Assembly: GCF_001078595.1 (NCBI RefSeq)
Contig: NZ_LFTY01000002.1
Location: 2,165,773 to 2,229,772, forward strand
DNA from: Candidatus Rhodobacter oscarellae
GTDB taxonomy: Bacteria; Pseudomonadota; Alphaproteobacteria; Rhodobacterales; Rhodobacteraceae
DNA length: 64,000 bases
Direction: 5' to 3'
In this document: one piece after another, positions 9,415 through 17,070 of the stretch
How the letters are laid out: each line of letters opens with the position of its first letter
Numbering within the stretch: the first letter of the stretch is position 1
Position numbers and translations under genes: made by a program
The notes under the pieces: generated by a model
What the model saw: the letters and a program-made list of their open reading frames with translations, nothing else
Databases searched by the model: none
Told to the model about the DNA's origin: nothing

Positions 9415-9486
9415 AGGGGGGCTTCGCTGTCGCAAAGAGCGCTTTGATGGCGGCTGGGTTTGGCCAGAGTGAAGCTTTGCGTGACC

Positions 9487-9629
9487 CAAATCTCTTGCAA
9501 GAGATTTGCACTTTCCTTCCAAGGAAAGTGGCCGCGCGCGCCGGTGAGAGGTTGCGATAGAAGGATCATTTCGGGGCGCGCTGAAGAAACTCTTTCAAGA
9601 GTTTCGCAATTTTCTTGCAAGAAAATTGC
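9487..9629 (+). repeat. Four-palindrome intergenic element, copy A
   Basis: Four short palindromes in two adjacent pairs: 9487-9508 (core CTCTTGCAAGAG), 9509-9530 (CCTTCCAAGG), then 55 nt of spacer, 9586-9605 (CTCTTTCAAGAG) and 9606-9629 (TTCTTGCAAGAA). The same order, sequence and spacing recur at 22878-23020 and, inverted, at 38116-38257. The spacer keeps a GGATCA block in all copies. This copy fills the 312-bp gap between the convergent ends of soeC and the esterase gene. Noncoding; translated ORFs across it are artefacts. Confidence 0.9.
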
Positions 9630-9726
9630 GCCCCGCCGATATCCGCTCCAGCCCAAAACTGGCCCCCATCCAAGCATGCACCTAAGACAGGCCAAGCGGC
9701 CCGGCGTCCAGCCTATGCAGTGCGTA

Positions 9727-10371
9727 TCACTGCGCGATCCGCACCACCAACGCCAGCATCTGCGGCCCAAGCCCTGCCACGATCAGCTCCAGCCCCGCCG
9801 GGTTGGGGTGCAACCGGTCGGGCTGCAGGAAGGTCTCAAGCCGGGTGCCATCCGCGGTGGCCTCTTGCATCGGGGCCAGCAGGTCCTCGACGTAGAGCGC
9901 GCCGAACTCCTGCGCCAGATCCGGGTAGATGGCGTCAAACTCGGCCTTGTAATCGGCCCCGTAATTGAGCGGCGCGGGGACGCCCACAACGAGGATCGCG
10001 ACGCCTGCGTCGCGCCCGGCCTCAAGGATGCCGCGCAGGTTGGTGCGCGCCGCTGCCGGATCCAAACCGCGCAAGAGGTCGTTCGCGCCGAGTGCGACCA
10101 CCAGCCCCTCGACCTCGGGGGTCAGCGTCCAGTCGATGCGCGCCAGACCGCCCGCGGTGGTGTCGCCGCTGACGCCCGCGTTGATCAGGCGCACCTGGGC
10201 GCCCTGGGCCTGCAGCCAGCGCTCCAGCACCGGCACCAGCCCCGCATCCGGCGCCAAACCATAGCCCGCCGTCAGGCTGTCGCCCAGCATGGCGATCACC
10301 GCCTGGTCCGCCGCCTCATCCGCCGCCAAGGGGGATGCGACTAAAATGCCCGCCAATACGAGCTTGCGCAT
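9727..10371 (-). CDS. Periplasmic GDSL esterase/lysophospholipase (TesA-like arylesterase)
   Basis: A 214-residue SGNH/GDSL hydrolase. An N-terminal hydrophobic segment ending near LAADEA looks like a cleavable signal, so the enzyme is probably periplasmic. Block I is MLGDSLTAGYG with catalytic Ser32, block II INAGVSGDTTAGG, block III VALGANDLLRG, and block V DRLHPNPAG supplies Asp and His. The start at 10371 gives the signal peptide; longer frames run back into the divergent ABC gene. The head-to-head arrangement with a YbbA/YbbP-like ABC pair mirrors tesA-ybbA-ybbP of enterobacteria. Substrates are likely acyl esters or lysophospholipids. Confidence 0.88.
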   Translation of the reverse strand: MRKLVLAGILVASPLAADEAADQAVIAMLGDSLTAGYGLAPDAGLVPVLERWLQAQGAQVRLINAGVSGDTTAGGLARIDWTLTPEVEGLVVALGANDLLRGLDPAAARTNLRGILEAGRDAGVAILVVGVPAPLNYGADYKAEFDAIYPDLAQEFGALYVEDLLAPMQEATADGTRLETFLQPDRLHPNPAGLELIVAGLGPQMLALVVRIAQ

Positions 10372-10423
10372 TGCCGCCAGCGCCCCATATCCCAAGGACG
10401 CGCATCGCTTAAGGACCGCACCC

Positions 10424-11119
10424 ATGGTTGACCCCGTCGCACGGCTAGAGAACGCCCAGCTATCGCTGGACGGCAACGCGGGGCGGGTGGACATCCTGCG
10501 CGGCATCTCCTTTGAGGTCGCGCGGGGCGAGACTTTGGGGCTGATCGGGCCGTCTGGGTCGGGCAAGTCGTCTCTCCTTATGCTCCTGGGCGGGCTCGAG
10601 CGCGCCACCGGCGGCGCCGTCCGCGTGCTGGGCCAGGACCTCACGCCGATGGGCGAGGACGCGCTGGCCCGCTTCCGCCGCCAACATATGGGCGTTGTGT
10701 TTCAATCTTTCCACCTGATCCCCACTATGACCGCGCTGGAGAACGTCGCAACCCCGATGGAGCTTGCCGGTGCTGCCGACGCGTTCGAGCGGGCCGAGGC
10801 CGAGCTGCAGGCGGTGGGCCTGGCCGACCGGGTGCATCACTACCCGGCGCAGATGTCGGGCGGCGAGCAGCAGCGCGTGGCGCTCGCCCGCGCCGCAGCA
10901 CCCCGGCCCGAGATCCTGCTGGCCGATGAGCCGACGGGGAACCTGGACGGCACCACGGGCCAGGCGATCATGGACCTGCTGTTCGGGCTGCGCGACCGCC
11001 ATGGCGCGACGCTAATCCTGGTGACCCATGCGCCGGAGCTGGCGCAGCGCTGCGACCGCACGATCCGGCTGGTCGACGGGCAGTTGGAGACGGACACTCT
11101 GGCGAGCGCCGCGGAGTGA
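10424..11119 (+). CDS. ABC transporter ATP-binding protein (YbbA/LolD type)
   Basis: A 231-residue ATPase of the macrolide/lipoprotein exporter group. Walker A is GPSGSGKSS (residues 42-50), the Q-loop region reads VVFQSFHLIPTMTALENV, the signature is SGGEQQR and Walker B with the D-loop is ILLADEPTGNLD. ATG at 10424 is chosen; upstream in-frame codons overlap the divergent esterase gene. Its TGA overlaps the GTG of the permease (GTGA), so the two are coupled. Close in type to E. coli YbbA, whose substrate is unsettled. Confidence 0.9.
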   Translation: MVDPVARLENAQLSLDGNAGRVDILRGISFEVARGETLGLIGPSGSGKSSLLMLLGGLERATGGAVRVLGQDLTPMGEDALARFRRQHMGVVFQSFHLIPTMTALENVATPMELAGAADAFERAEAELQAVGLADRVHHYPAQMSGGEQQRVALARAAAPRPEILLADEPTGNLDGTTGQAIMDLLFGLRDRHGATLILVTHAPELAQRCDRTIRLVDGQLETDTLASAAE

Positions 11120-13650
11120 GCTTCGCCAACGCCAAAAGGATCGCGCGGCGCGAGCTGCGCGGCGGGCTGCGGGGTTTTCGCGTGTTCCTGGCCTGCCTCG
11201 CCCTGGGCGTGGCGGCGATCGCCGCCGTGGGCTCGGTGCGGATGTCGATCCAGCTGGGGCTAGAGCGCGAGGGCGCGGTGATCTTGGGCGGCGACGCCGA
11301 GATCGAGCTGACCTACCGCTTCGCAGAACCGCAGGAGCGCGCCTGGATGGAGGGCGTCTCTGACCGCGTGTCAGAGATCGTCGACTTCCGCTCCATGGCG
11401 GTGGTGACGCGCGGCGAAGAGACCGAGCGCGGGCTGACCCAGGTGAAGGGCGTGGACGGCGCCTATCCCCTATACGGCGCGCCGGTTCTGGAGCCCGAAC
11501 TCGAGCTCGCGGCGGCGCTGGCGGGCCGCGACACCTATCCCGGCGCGGTGATGGACCCGGTTCTGATCGCGCGCCTGGGCCTGGCGGTGGGCGAGACGTT
11601 CCGCCTCGGCGCCCAGGACTTCGTGCTAATGGCCGCCCTAGAGCGCGAGCCCGACAGCGCCGGCGGCGGCTTTGGCCTGGGGCCGCGCACCATCGTGGCC
11701 CTGGACGCCTTGCAGGGCTCGGGGCTCTTGGCGCCGGGCACCCTGTTTGAGAGCGCCTATCGCCTGGCCCTGCCAGAGGGCGCGGACCTAGGCGCGATGG
11801 CCGCCCGCGCCGAGGCCGAGCTGGACGGCGCCGGGCTGCGCTGGCGCGACGCGCGCAACGGCGCGCCGGGCGTGGCGCAGTTCGTGGACCGGCTGGGGGC
11901 GTTCCTGGTGCTGGTGGGCCTGGCCGGGCTGGCCGTGGGCGGCGTGGGCGTCAGCGCGGCGGTGCGGGCCTATCTGGACCAGAAGACGCAGGTGATCGCC
12001 ACGCTGAAGACCCTGGGCGCCGAGACCCGCACGATCTTTCTGGCCTACGGGCTGCAGATCGGCGCGCTGACCCTGGCGGGCATCGCCATCGGGCTGGTGC
12101 TGGGCGCGGTGGCGCCACTGGCCCTGGCGCCGATCATCCAAGAGCGCCTGCCGGTGCCCGCGGTCTTCGCGCTGCACCCGCGCGCCCTGGCCGAGGCGGC
12201 TTTGTATGGCGCGCTGGCGGCGGCGGTGTTTACGCTGTGGCCGCTTGCGCGGACCGAGAACGTGCGCGCCGCGGCGCTCTATCGCGACGGGGCGGGCGGG
12301 CGCGTGCCGCTGCCGCGTTGGCCCTATCTCTTGGTGACGGCGGCGCTGGTCGGCGCCCTGGTGCTGGCGGCGGCGTATCTGTCGGGCCTGGCGCGGCTGA
12401 CAATCTGGTCGGCGGCGGGGATGGCTGTGGCCTTTATCGCGCTGATAGGCATCGCGGCCCTTACACGGGCCGCCGCCCGCCGGCTGGCCCGCACCAGGCT
12501 GGCACGGGGGCGCAGCGCGCTACGCATGGCGCTGGGCTCTGTCGGAGGCCCCGGCTCGGAGGCCGGGGCGGTGGTGCTCTCGCTGGGGCTGGGGCTGACC
12601 GTGCTGGCCACGGTGGGGCAGATCGACGCGAATTTCCGCAGCGCCATCGCGCGCGACCTGCCGGACGTGGCGCCAAGCTTTTTCGTGGTGGACATCCAGA
12701 ACGCGCAGATCGACGCCTTCCTGGAGCGCGTCGAGGCCGACCCAGAGGTCACCCGCGTGCAGACCGCGCCGATGCTGCGCGGCGTGATCACCCGGATCAA
12801 TGACCGCCCCGCCGCCGAGGTGGCGGGGGATCACTGGGTGATCCAGGGCGACCGGGGCATCACCTATTCCGCCGCCCCACCGGAGGGCGCCGTGGTCACC
12901 GCAGGCCGCTGGTGGGACGCCGATTATGACGGCCCGCCGCAGGTGAGCTTTGCCGACGAGGAGGCCGCAGAGATGGGCCTGGCCCTGGGCGACAGCCTGA
13001 CCATCAACGTGCTGGGGCGCGACATCACCGCCGAGGTCACCAGCTTTCGCGACGTGGATTTCTCGAACGCGGGGATCGGGTTCATCCTGTCGATGAACCC
13101 CGGCGCCTTGGCGGGCGCGCCGCATACGCATATCGCGACGCTTTATGGCGAGGAGGCCGCGGACGCGCGGCTGCTGCGCGAGCTGGGCAACGCCTATCCC
13201 AACATCACGCTGATCCGGGTGCGCGACGCCATCGCGCGGGTCACCGAGGTGCTGCAGGGGATCGCCGCGGCCACGACCTATGGCGCCTTGGCGACGCTGC
13301 TGACGGGCTTCGTGGTGCTGATCGGCGCGGCGGCGGCGGGCGAGCGGGCGCGGACCTACGAGGCCGCGATCCTCAAGACGCTGGGCGCCAGCCGCGCCAC
13401 GGTGCTGGCCAATTTTGCGCTGCGCTCGGCGATCTTCGGGCTCGCGGCGGGGCTGGTGGCCATCGCAGCGGGCGCGGCGGCGGGCTGGGGCGTGATGACC
13501 TTCGTGATGGAGACCGATTACGCGTTCGAGCCCGGCTCGGCCCTAGCCATCGTCACGGGCGGCGCGCTGACCTCTCTGGTGGCGGGGCTGGCCTTTGCCT
13601 GGCGGCCCCTGGCGGCGCGACCCGCGCGGGTGCTGCGCGCCAGCGAGTGA
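11116..13650 (+). CDS. FtsX-like ABC permease (YbbP-like)
   Basis: An 844-residue permease starting with GTG that overlaps the ATPase stop. One TM helix near the N-terminus (FLACLALGVAAIAAVGSV) is followed by a periplasmic domain, an FtsX block at about residues 255-380, two central helices at about 400-440, a second periplasmic domain and a C-terminal FtsX block (TYGALATLLTGFVVLIGAAA onward). This duplicated FtsX layout is that of YbbP/LolCE-type exporters. It should act with the ATPase on a lipid-like or envelope substrate; the divergent TesA-like esterase supports a link to lipid metabolism. Confidence 0.88.
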   Translation: MSFANAKRIARRELRGGLRGFRVFLACLALGVAAIAAVGSVRMSIQLGLEREGAVILGGDAEIELTYRFAEPQERAWMEGVSDRVSEIVDFRSMAVVTRGEETERGLTQVKGVDGAYPLYGAPVLEPELELAAALAGRDTYPGAVMDPVLIARLGLAVGETFRLGAQDFVLMAALEREPDSAGGGFGLGPRTIVALDALQGSGLLAPGTLFESAYRLALPEGADLGAMAARAEAELDGAGLRWRDARNGAPGVAQFVDRLGAFLVLVGLAGLAVGGVGVSAAVRAYLDQKTQVIATLKTLGAETRTIFLAYGLQIGALTLAGIAIGLVLGAVAPLALAPIIQERLPVPAVFALHPRALAEAALYGALAAAVFTLWPLARTENVRAAALYRDGAGGRVPLPRWPYLLVTAALVGALVLAAAYLSGLARLTIWSAAGMAVAFIALIGIAALTRAAARRLARTRLARGRSALRMALGSVGGPGSEAGAVVLSLGLGLTVLATVGQIDANFRSAIARDLPDVAPSFFVVDIQNAQIDAFLERVEADPEVTRVQTAPMLRGVITRINDRPAAEVAGDHWVIQGDRGITYSAAPPEGAVVTAGRWWDADYDGPPQVSFADEEAAEMGLALGDSLTINVLGRDITAEVTSFRDVDFSNAGIGFILSMNPGALAGAPHTHIATLYGEEAADARLLRELGNAYPNITLIRVRDAIARVTEVLQGIAAATTYGALATLLTGFVVLIGAAAAGERARTYEAAILKTLGASRATVLANFALRSAIFGLAAGLVAIAAGAAAGWGVMTFVMETDYAFEPGSALAIVTGGALTSLVAGLAFAWRPLAARPARVLRASE

Positions 13651-13778
13651 GGCCGCCGAGGCCGCGGCTGCGCGCGCGCCATCCGCGAAAGTGTCACAAT
13701 TTCGCAACCTCCCATTGCGTCACCTGACCCCGGCCCGCTTCCGCAAGTCGCGCGATCTGCCTATGCTGCGCCCGATGC

Positions 13779-13794
13779 CGCACCGATCGGTGCG
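13779..13794. promoter_or_regulatory. 16-bp perfect palindrome before the Cache-domain gene
   Basis: CGCACCGATCGGTGCG is a perfect palindrome ending 15 bp before the ATG at 13810. Its position suits an operator or the base of a leader hairpin. No regulator can be named and no second copy was noticed. Confidence 0.35.
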
Positions 13795-13809
13795 AATTTG
13801 GGGATAGGC

Positions 13810-14895
13810 ATGTCGCGGCGCACCAAACTGGTTCTGGGCCTGATCACGCTGCAAGCGTCGGCGCTGGTGGTGGTGCTGGGCATCACCTATTGGGCCAGCC
13901 AGGACCTGCTGCTGCGCTTCTCCGAGAACATCGCCGCGCGGATCTCGCGCGATGCCACCGCCTATACCGAGGGCTACCTGGACCCCGCCGACAAGACCGC
14001 CGAGCTGACTCAGCGGCTGCTGGAGACCGGGCTTCTGGACCCTGGCGACCGCTCGGCCCTGTCGCAGTACTTCCTAGAGCTGCTGGCCGCGCGGCCCAAT
14101 TTCGACGGGATCTATCTGGGCGAGGTAGATGGCGGCTTCATCTATGCCAGCCGCGCCGGCGACGAGGACCCCGGCGCGTTCCGCGTGAAGCGGATCGCCA
14201 ACGCGCCCGCGCGCACGGTGCGCCTGGATTGGTACGCGCCCCAGCTGCAGCATGTCTGGCGCGAGATGGACCCCAAGGACGACTACGACCCCCGCACCCG
14301 GCCCTGGTACGAGGCCGCCCTGGACGAGGACGGCACCGTCTGGACGCCGCCCTATATCTTCTTCAGCTCGCAGGCGCCGGGGATCACCGTGGCGGTGCCG
14401 GTGCGCGCGAGCGCCGGTGGCGGCAGCGGCTTCGTGGGCGCGGTGGGCGTGGACATCAAGATCGCGGCGCTCTCGGGCTTCCTGGAGACCCTCGACATCA
14501 GCCCGCGCGGCCAGGCGGCGATCGTGGCCGAGAACGGCGACATCATCGCGCACTCGATCTCGGAACTGACCGAGGGCGGCGCCTTCAAGACGCTGGCCGA
14601 GCGCGACGACCCGATCCTCACCCAGGCCGCCGCGCAGATCGAGGGCGGGCTGGACACGCTGTTTCCTGGCGAGATCCGCCTGGCCCGGTTCGGCGCCGAC
14701 GGCGAGACCTGGATCGGCGCCGTGCTGCGGCTGGACCTAGAGCGCACGCCCTGGACCGTGTTCACCTACCTGCCCGAGGACGACATCCTGGGGCCGCTGC
14801 AGCGGGTGCGCAACATCGCGCTGGTGGTGTCGCTGCTGGCGCTGATCTCGACCGCCGGGCTGGGCGCGCTCTACGCGCGGCGGGTGACGGGGTAG
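13810..14895 (+). CDS. Cache-domain sensor lacking an output domain
   Basis: A 361-residue protein with an N-terminal helix (LVLGLITLQASALVVVLGITYW), a large periplasmic dCache-like sensor region (WYEAALDEDGTVWTPPYIF; VGAVGVDIKIAALSGFL) and a second helix (IALVVSLLALISTAGLGALYA). It stops five residues after that helix at RRVTG. Family members usually continue into HAMP plus a cyclase, kinase or GGDEF domain, so this is a sensor without transmitter or a truncated gene. ATG at 13810 follows GGGATA; a TTG four codons earlier is the alternative. The next 790 bp hold no cyclase or kinase remnant that I can see. Confidence 0.8.
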   Translation: MSRRTKLVLGLITLQASALVVVLGITYWASQDLLLRFSENIAARISRDATAYTEGYLDPADKTAELTQRLLETGLLDPGDRSALSQYFLELLAARPNFDGIYLGEVDGGFIYASRAGDEDPGAFRVKRIANAPARTVRLDWYAPQLQHVWREMDPKDDYDPRTRPWYEAALDEDGTVWTPPYIFFSSQAPGITVAVPVRASAGGGSGFVGAVGVDIKIAALSGFLETLDISPRGQAAIVAENGDIIAHSISELTEGGAFKTLAERDDPILTQAAAQIEGGLDTLFPGEIRLARFGADGETWIGAVLRLDLERTPWTVFTYLPEDDILGPLQRVRNIALVVSLLALISTAGLGALYARRVTG

Positions 14896-15688
14896 CGCGC
14901 GGTGGCTTCAGCGCGCGTTAACCCCGCGCGGGTATCTTGGTTAACCGAAGCGCTTCACCGGCGGGACTTGCGACCCCGCCATCTGCACGACCCATAGGCG
15001 GGCCCGCCGCATCCAAGCACGGCCTCAGCATATCTCAGCGGTCAATGACCACGCCCCGAACGAGACATTCGCCCCAAGCACCGCCCTGCCCCCATGGCGG
15101 AGCGTTTGTGCTGCGTGGGTGTTAAAGGGGCTTGAAGCGATGGCGCGGTATTGGCCTGGGGCTGACGTTGCCAACACGCGCTACACCCCAGCGACGTTCG
15201 CCGACACCAGATGAAACGGAACCCACAACGAGCAACCGCCCAGCTTGCCTGGGCAGCGGCCGACCTCCCCCAGGAGGCCGCTTTTGCGACGCTGCAAACC
15301 AATGAAACGACTGCGTTTGTAGAGCGCGCGCGCCAAGTGCTGACGTTGTGCAAGCGACCTCCAGGTCGGCCGCTGCCCGGTTTGCGCTTGCCGCAAGGTG
15401 GAGGCCCCGGGTCAAGATCGGGGCGGGTTTCGATGATCACTCCAGCCCAGAACCGATTGGCAAACCTCCCCAATCCAACTCTAGCTCCCCCGTTTTGTCC
15501 CACCCTGACTGGCCGCGGCCCCGCCCCGGCGCGCGAGCTCGCGATGTCTTCAACGGGCGCGCTTTGTTGCGAGAATTTTTGCGGCGATGAAGGCTTCATG
15601 CAAGCTTGGCATTGCAAGCTCGCGGGGTGGACCGCGGCCTCCAACCGGTGCGCTTGCGGTCTCACGGCATTTCTATGGGGCACTTCAC
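14896..15688. other. 793-bp intergenic region, mostly noncoding
   Basis: Between the truncated Cache gene and the prpF-like gene. The central part (15186-15427) is a dispersed repeat, described separately. No convincing gene, tRNA or terminator was seen in 14896-15185 or 15428-15688. Frames running through 15211-15780 are products of the repeat and of high G+C. Confidence 0.6.
15186..15427 (+). repeat. About 243-bp dispersed intergenic repeat, copy 1
   Basis: It opens with CCCCAGCGACG and ends at GATCGGGGCGGG. The 16-mer GGGCAGCGGCCGACCT at 15251-15266 is the exact reverse complement of 15363-15378, so the inner 96 nt can be closed by a 16-bp stem. Smaller hairpins occur at CAGGCAAGCTG-like and GACCTCC...GGAGG segments. 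The same element is at 62405-62648 (same strand) and 44785-45029 (inverted). The loop (about 15300-15355) is the variable part. All three frames are equally conserved between copies, which argues against coding. Confidence 0.85.
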
Positions 15689-16783
15689 ATGACGCAGACC
15701 GGCATTCCCTTCCTCTTCATGCGCGGCGGCACCTCGCGCGGGCCCTACATGAACCGCGCCGACCTGCCCGAGGATCTTGATACCTTGGCCGAGGTCCTGA
15801 TCGCCATGGTGGGGGCCGGGCATCCGATCAACATCGACGGCATCGGCGGCGGCACGGCGGTGACCACCAAGGTGGCGATGCTGTCGCGCGCGCAGGACGA
15901 TTGGGCGGATGTTGATTACTTCTTCGCCCAGGTCAGCGTGGCCGAGAAGCTGGTCGACTTTAAGCCCACCTGTGGCAACATCCTGGTGGGGGTCGGCCCG
16001 GCGGCGCTTGAGATGGGGCTGGTAGCGCCCAAGGGCGATGTGACCGAGCTGCGGGTGCGCGCGGTCAACACCGGCGCCCGGGTGGTGCAGCGGGTGCATA
16101 CGCCGGGCGGTGGCGCGGTGCTTTACGACGGGGGCGCCACCATCGACGGCGTGCCGGGCAGCGCGGCCCCGGTGGGGCTGCAGTTCATGGACGTGGTGGG
16201 CGGCGCGACGGGCGCGCTGTTCCCCACCGGCAACCGGGTGGACGTGATCGACGGTATCCGGGTGAGCTGCATGGATGTGGCGATGCCGATGGTGATCGCG
16301 CGGGCCGAGGGTTTCGGGCTGACCGGGCAGGAGAGCGCCGCCGAGCTGGACGAGAGCCGCGATTTCTACGCCCGGATGGAGCCGCTGCGGATCAAGGCCG
16401 GCGCGATGATGGGGCTGGGCGACGTCAGCAAATCCGTCACGCCGAAATTCGGCCTCTTGGCGCCGGCGGCGGATGGCGGCGCGGCGGCGGTGCGGTATTT
16501 CATGCCCTGGAACTGCCACCCGTCGCTGGCGGTGACGGGCTCGCAATGCGTCTCGGCCTGCCTGTTATGCCCCGGCACGGTGGGCGAGGGGCTGATGGCG
16601 GCGCCGAACGCGAGCCCGGTGACGCTGTTTCTGGAGCACCCCATGGGCAAGCTGGAGGTAGCGGTGGATTTTCGCAGCGACGGGGAAGGGTTCGACATTG
16701 TCTCGGCGGGGCTGACCCGCACTGCGCGCAAGCTGGCGGCGGGCGAGGTGTTCGTGCCGAGGTCGGTTTGGGCGCGGGATTGA
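15689..16783 (+). CDS. PrpF-family isomerase, 4-oxalomesaconate tautomerase-like (GalD)
   Basis: A 364-residue PrpF-domain protein. It has FMRGGTSRGPY near residues 10-20 and GIGGGTAVTTKVAML near 52-66, both typical of PrpF/GalD, and a Cys in the second lobe (KPTCGNILVGVGP). Length fits GalD-type 4-oxalomesaconate tautomerases and 2-methylaconitate isomerases. The start at 15689 places these motifs correctly; upstream frame lies in the repeat region. No other gallate or methylcitrate gene is next to it, so the substrate is uncertain: an unsaturated tricarboxylate or keto-acid isomerisation is the safest statement. Confidence 0.82.
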   Translation: MTQTGIPFLFMRGGTSRGPYMNRADLPEDLDTLAEVLIAMVGAGHPINIDGIGGGTAVTTKVAMLSRAQDDWADVDYFFAQVSVAEKLVDFKPTCGNILVGVGPAALEMGLVAPKGDVTELRVRAVNTGARVVQRVHTPGGGAVLYDGGATIDGVPGSAAPVGLQFMDVVGGATGALFPTGNRVDVIDGIRVSCMDVAMPMVIARAEGFGLTGQESAAELDESRDFYARMEPLRIKAGAMMGLGDVSKSVTPKFGLLAPAADGGAAAVRYFMPWNCHPSLAVTGSQCVSACLLCPGTVGEGLMAAPNASPVTLFLEHPMGKLEVAVDFRSDGEGFDIVSAGLTRTARKLAAGEVFVPRSVWARD

Positions 16784-16799
16784 GTTTTTGCGAGGATTG

Positions 16800-16815
16800 G
16801 TATACGGTAGTATAC
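16800..16815. promoter_or_regulatory. Paired GTATAC half-sites, candidate operator
   Basis: GTATAC at 16800-16805 and 16810-16815 are separated by GGTA, 21 bp upstream of the ATG at 16837. Each half is itself a palindrome, giving a two-fold symmetric site. The position in a 53-bp intergenic region before the small gene and the dehydrogenase suggests regulation of that pair. No regulator gene is adjacent. Confidence 0.4.
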
Positions 16816-16836
16816 AGTGCTTATCGGAGTGACCCC

Positions 16837-17070
16837 ATGACCCATGACGATTGCCTTACCGTCGCCCGCGCCGAACTGCAGCTGGCGCGGCAGCTGATCC
16901 AGGACGAGATCCGCGCCTACCCCACGCCGATATCCGGCTGCGATGCGCAGTTTAACCACCTCATCGGGCTGCGCGGCTCGGTCGCCGAGGCCCTGCGCGC
17001 GCTGGAGGCGCCGCGCTTTGTGGCCACGCCGCGCACGCCGGCGCCAGGCGCCGGAATCGAGAGCCGATGA
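16837..17070 (+). CDS. Small hypothetical protein coupled to a dehydrogenase
   Basis: A 77-residue protein with a good Shine-Dalgarno (GGAG, 7 nt before ATG 16837). The sequence is helical and charged (LTVARAELQLARQLIQDEIRAYPTPISGCDAQFNHLIGLRGSVAEALRAL) with a Pro/Arg-rich tail and no membrane segment. Its TGA overlaps the ATG of the 2-hydroxyacid dehydrogenase (ATGA). I do not recognise the family. Coupling and the paired GTATAC site upstream suggest it is a real gene, perhaps an accessory factor of the enzyme. Confidence 0.65.
   Translation: MTHDDCLTVARAELQLARQLIQDEIRAYPTPISGCDAQFNHLIGLRGSVAEALRALEAPRFVATPRTPAPGAGIESR

Noticed and set aside
9460-10344. Open frame covering repeat copy A and the esterase on the opposite strand
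   Set aside because: It runs through palindromes and antisense to a GDSL enzyme with all catalytic blocks.
15211-15780. Open frame through repeat copy 1 sharing peptides with frames in the other copies (RAAADLPQEAAFAT)
   Set aside because: All reading frames are equally conserved between copies, including the opposite strand, and no ribosome-binding site precedes them. The shared peptides come from nucleotide conservation of a noncoding repeat.
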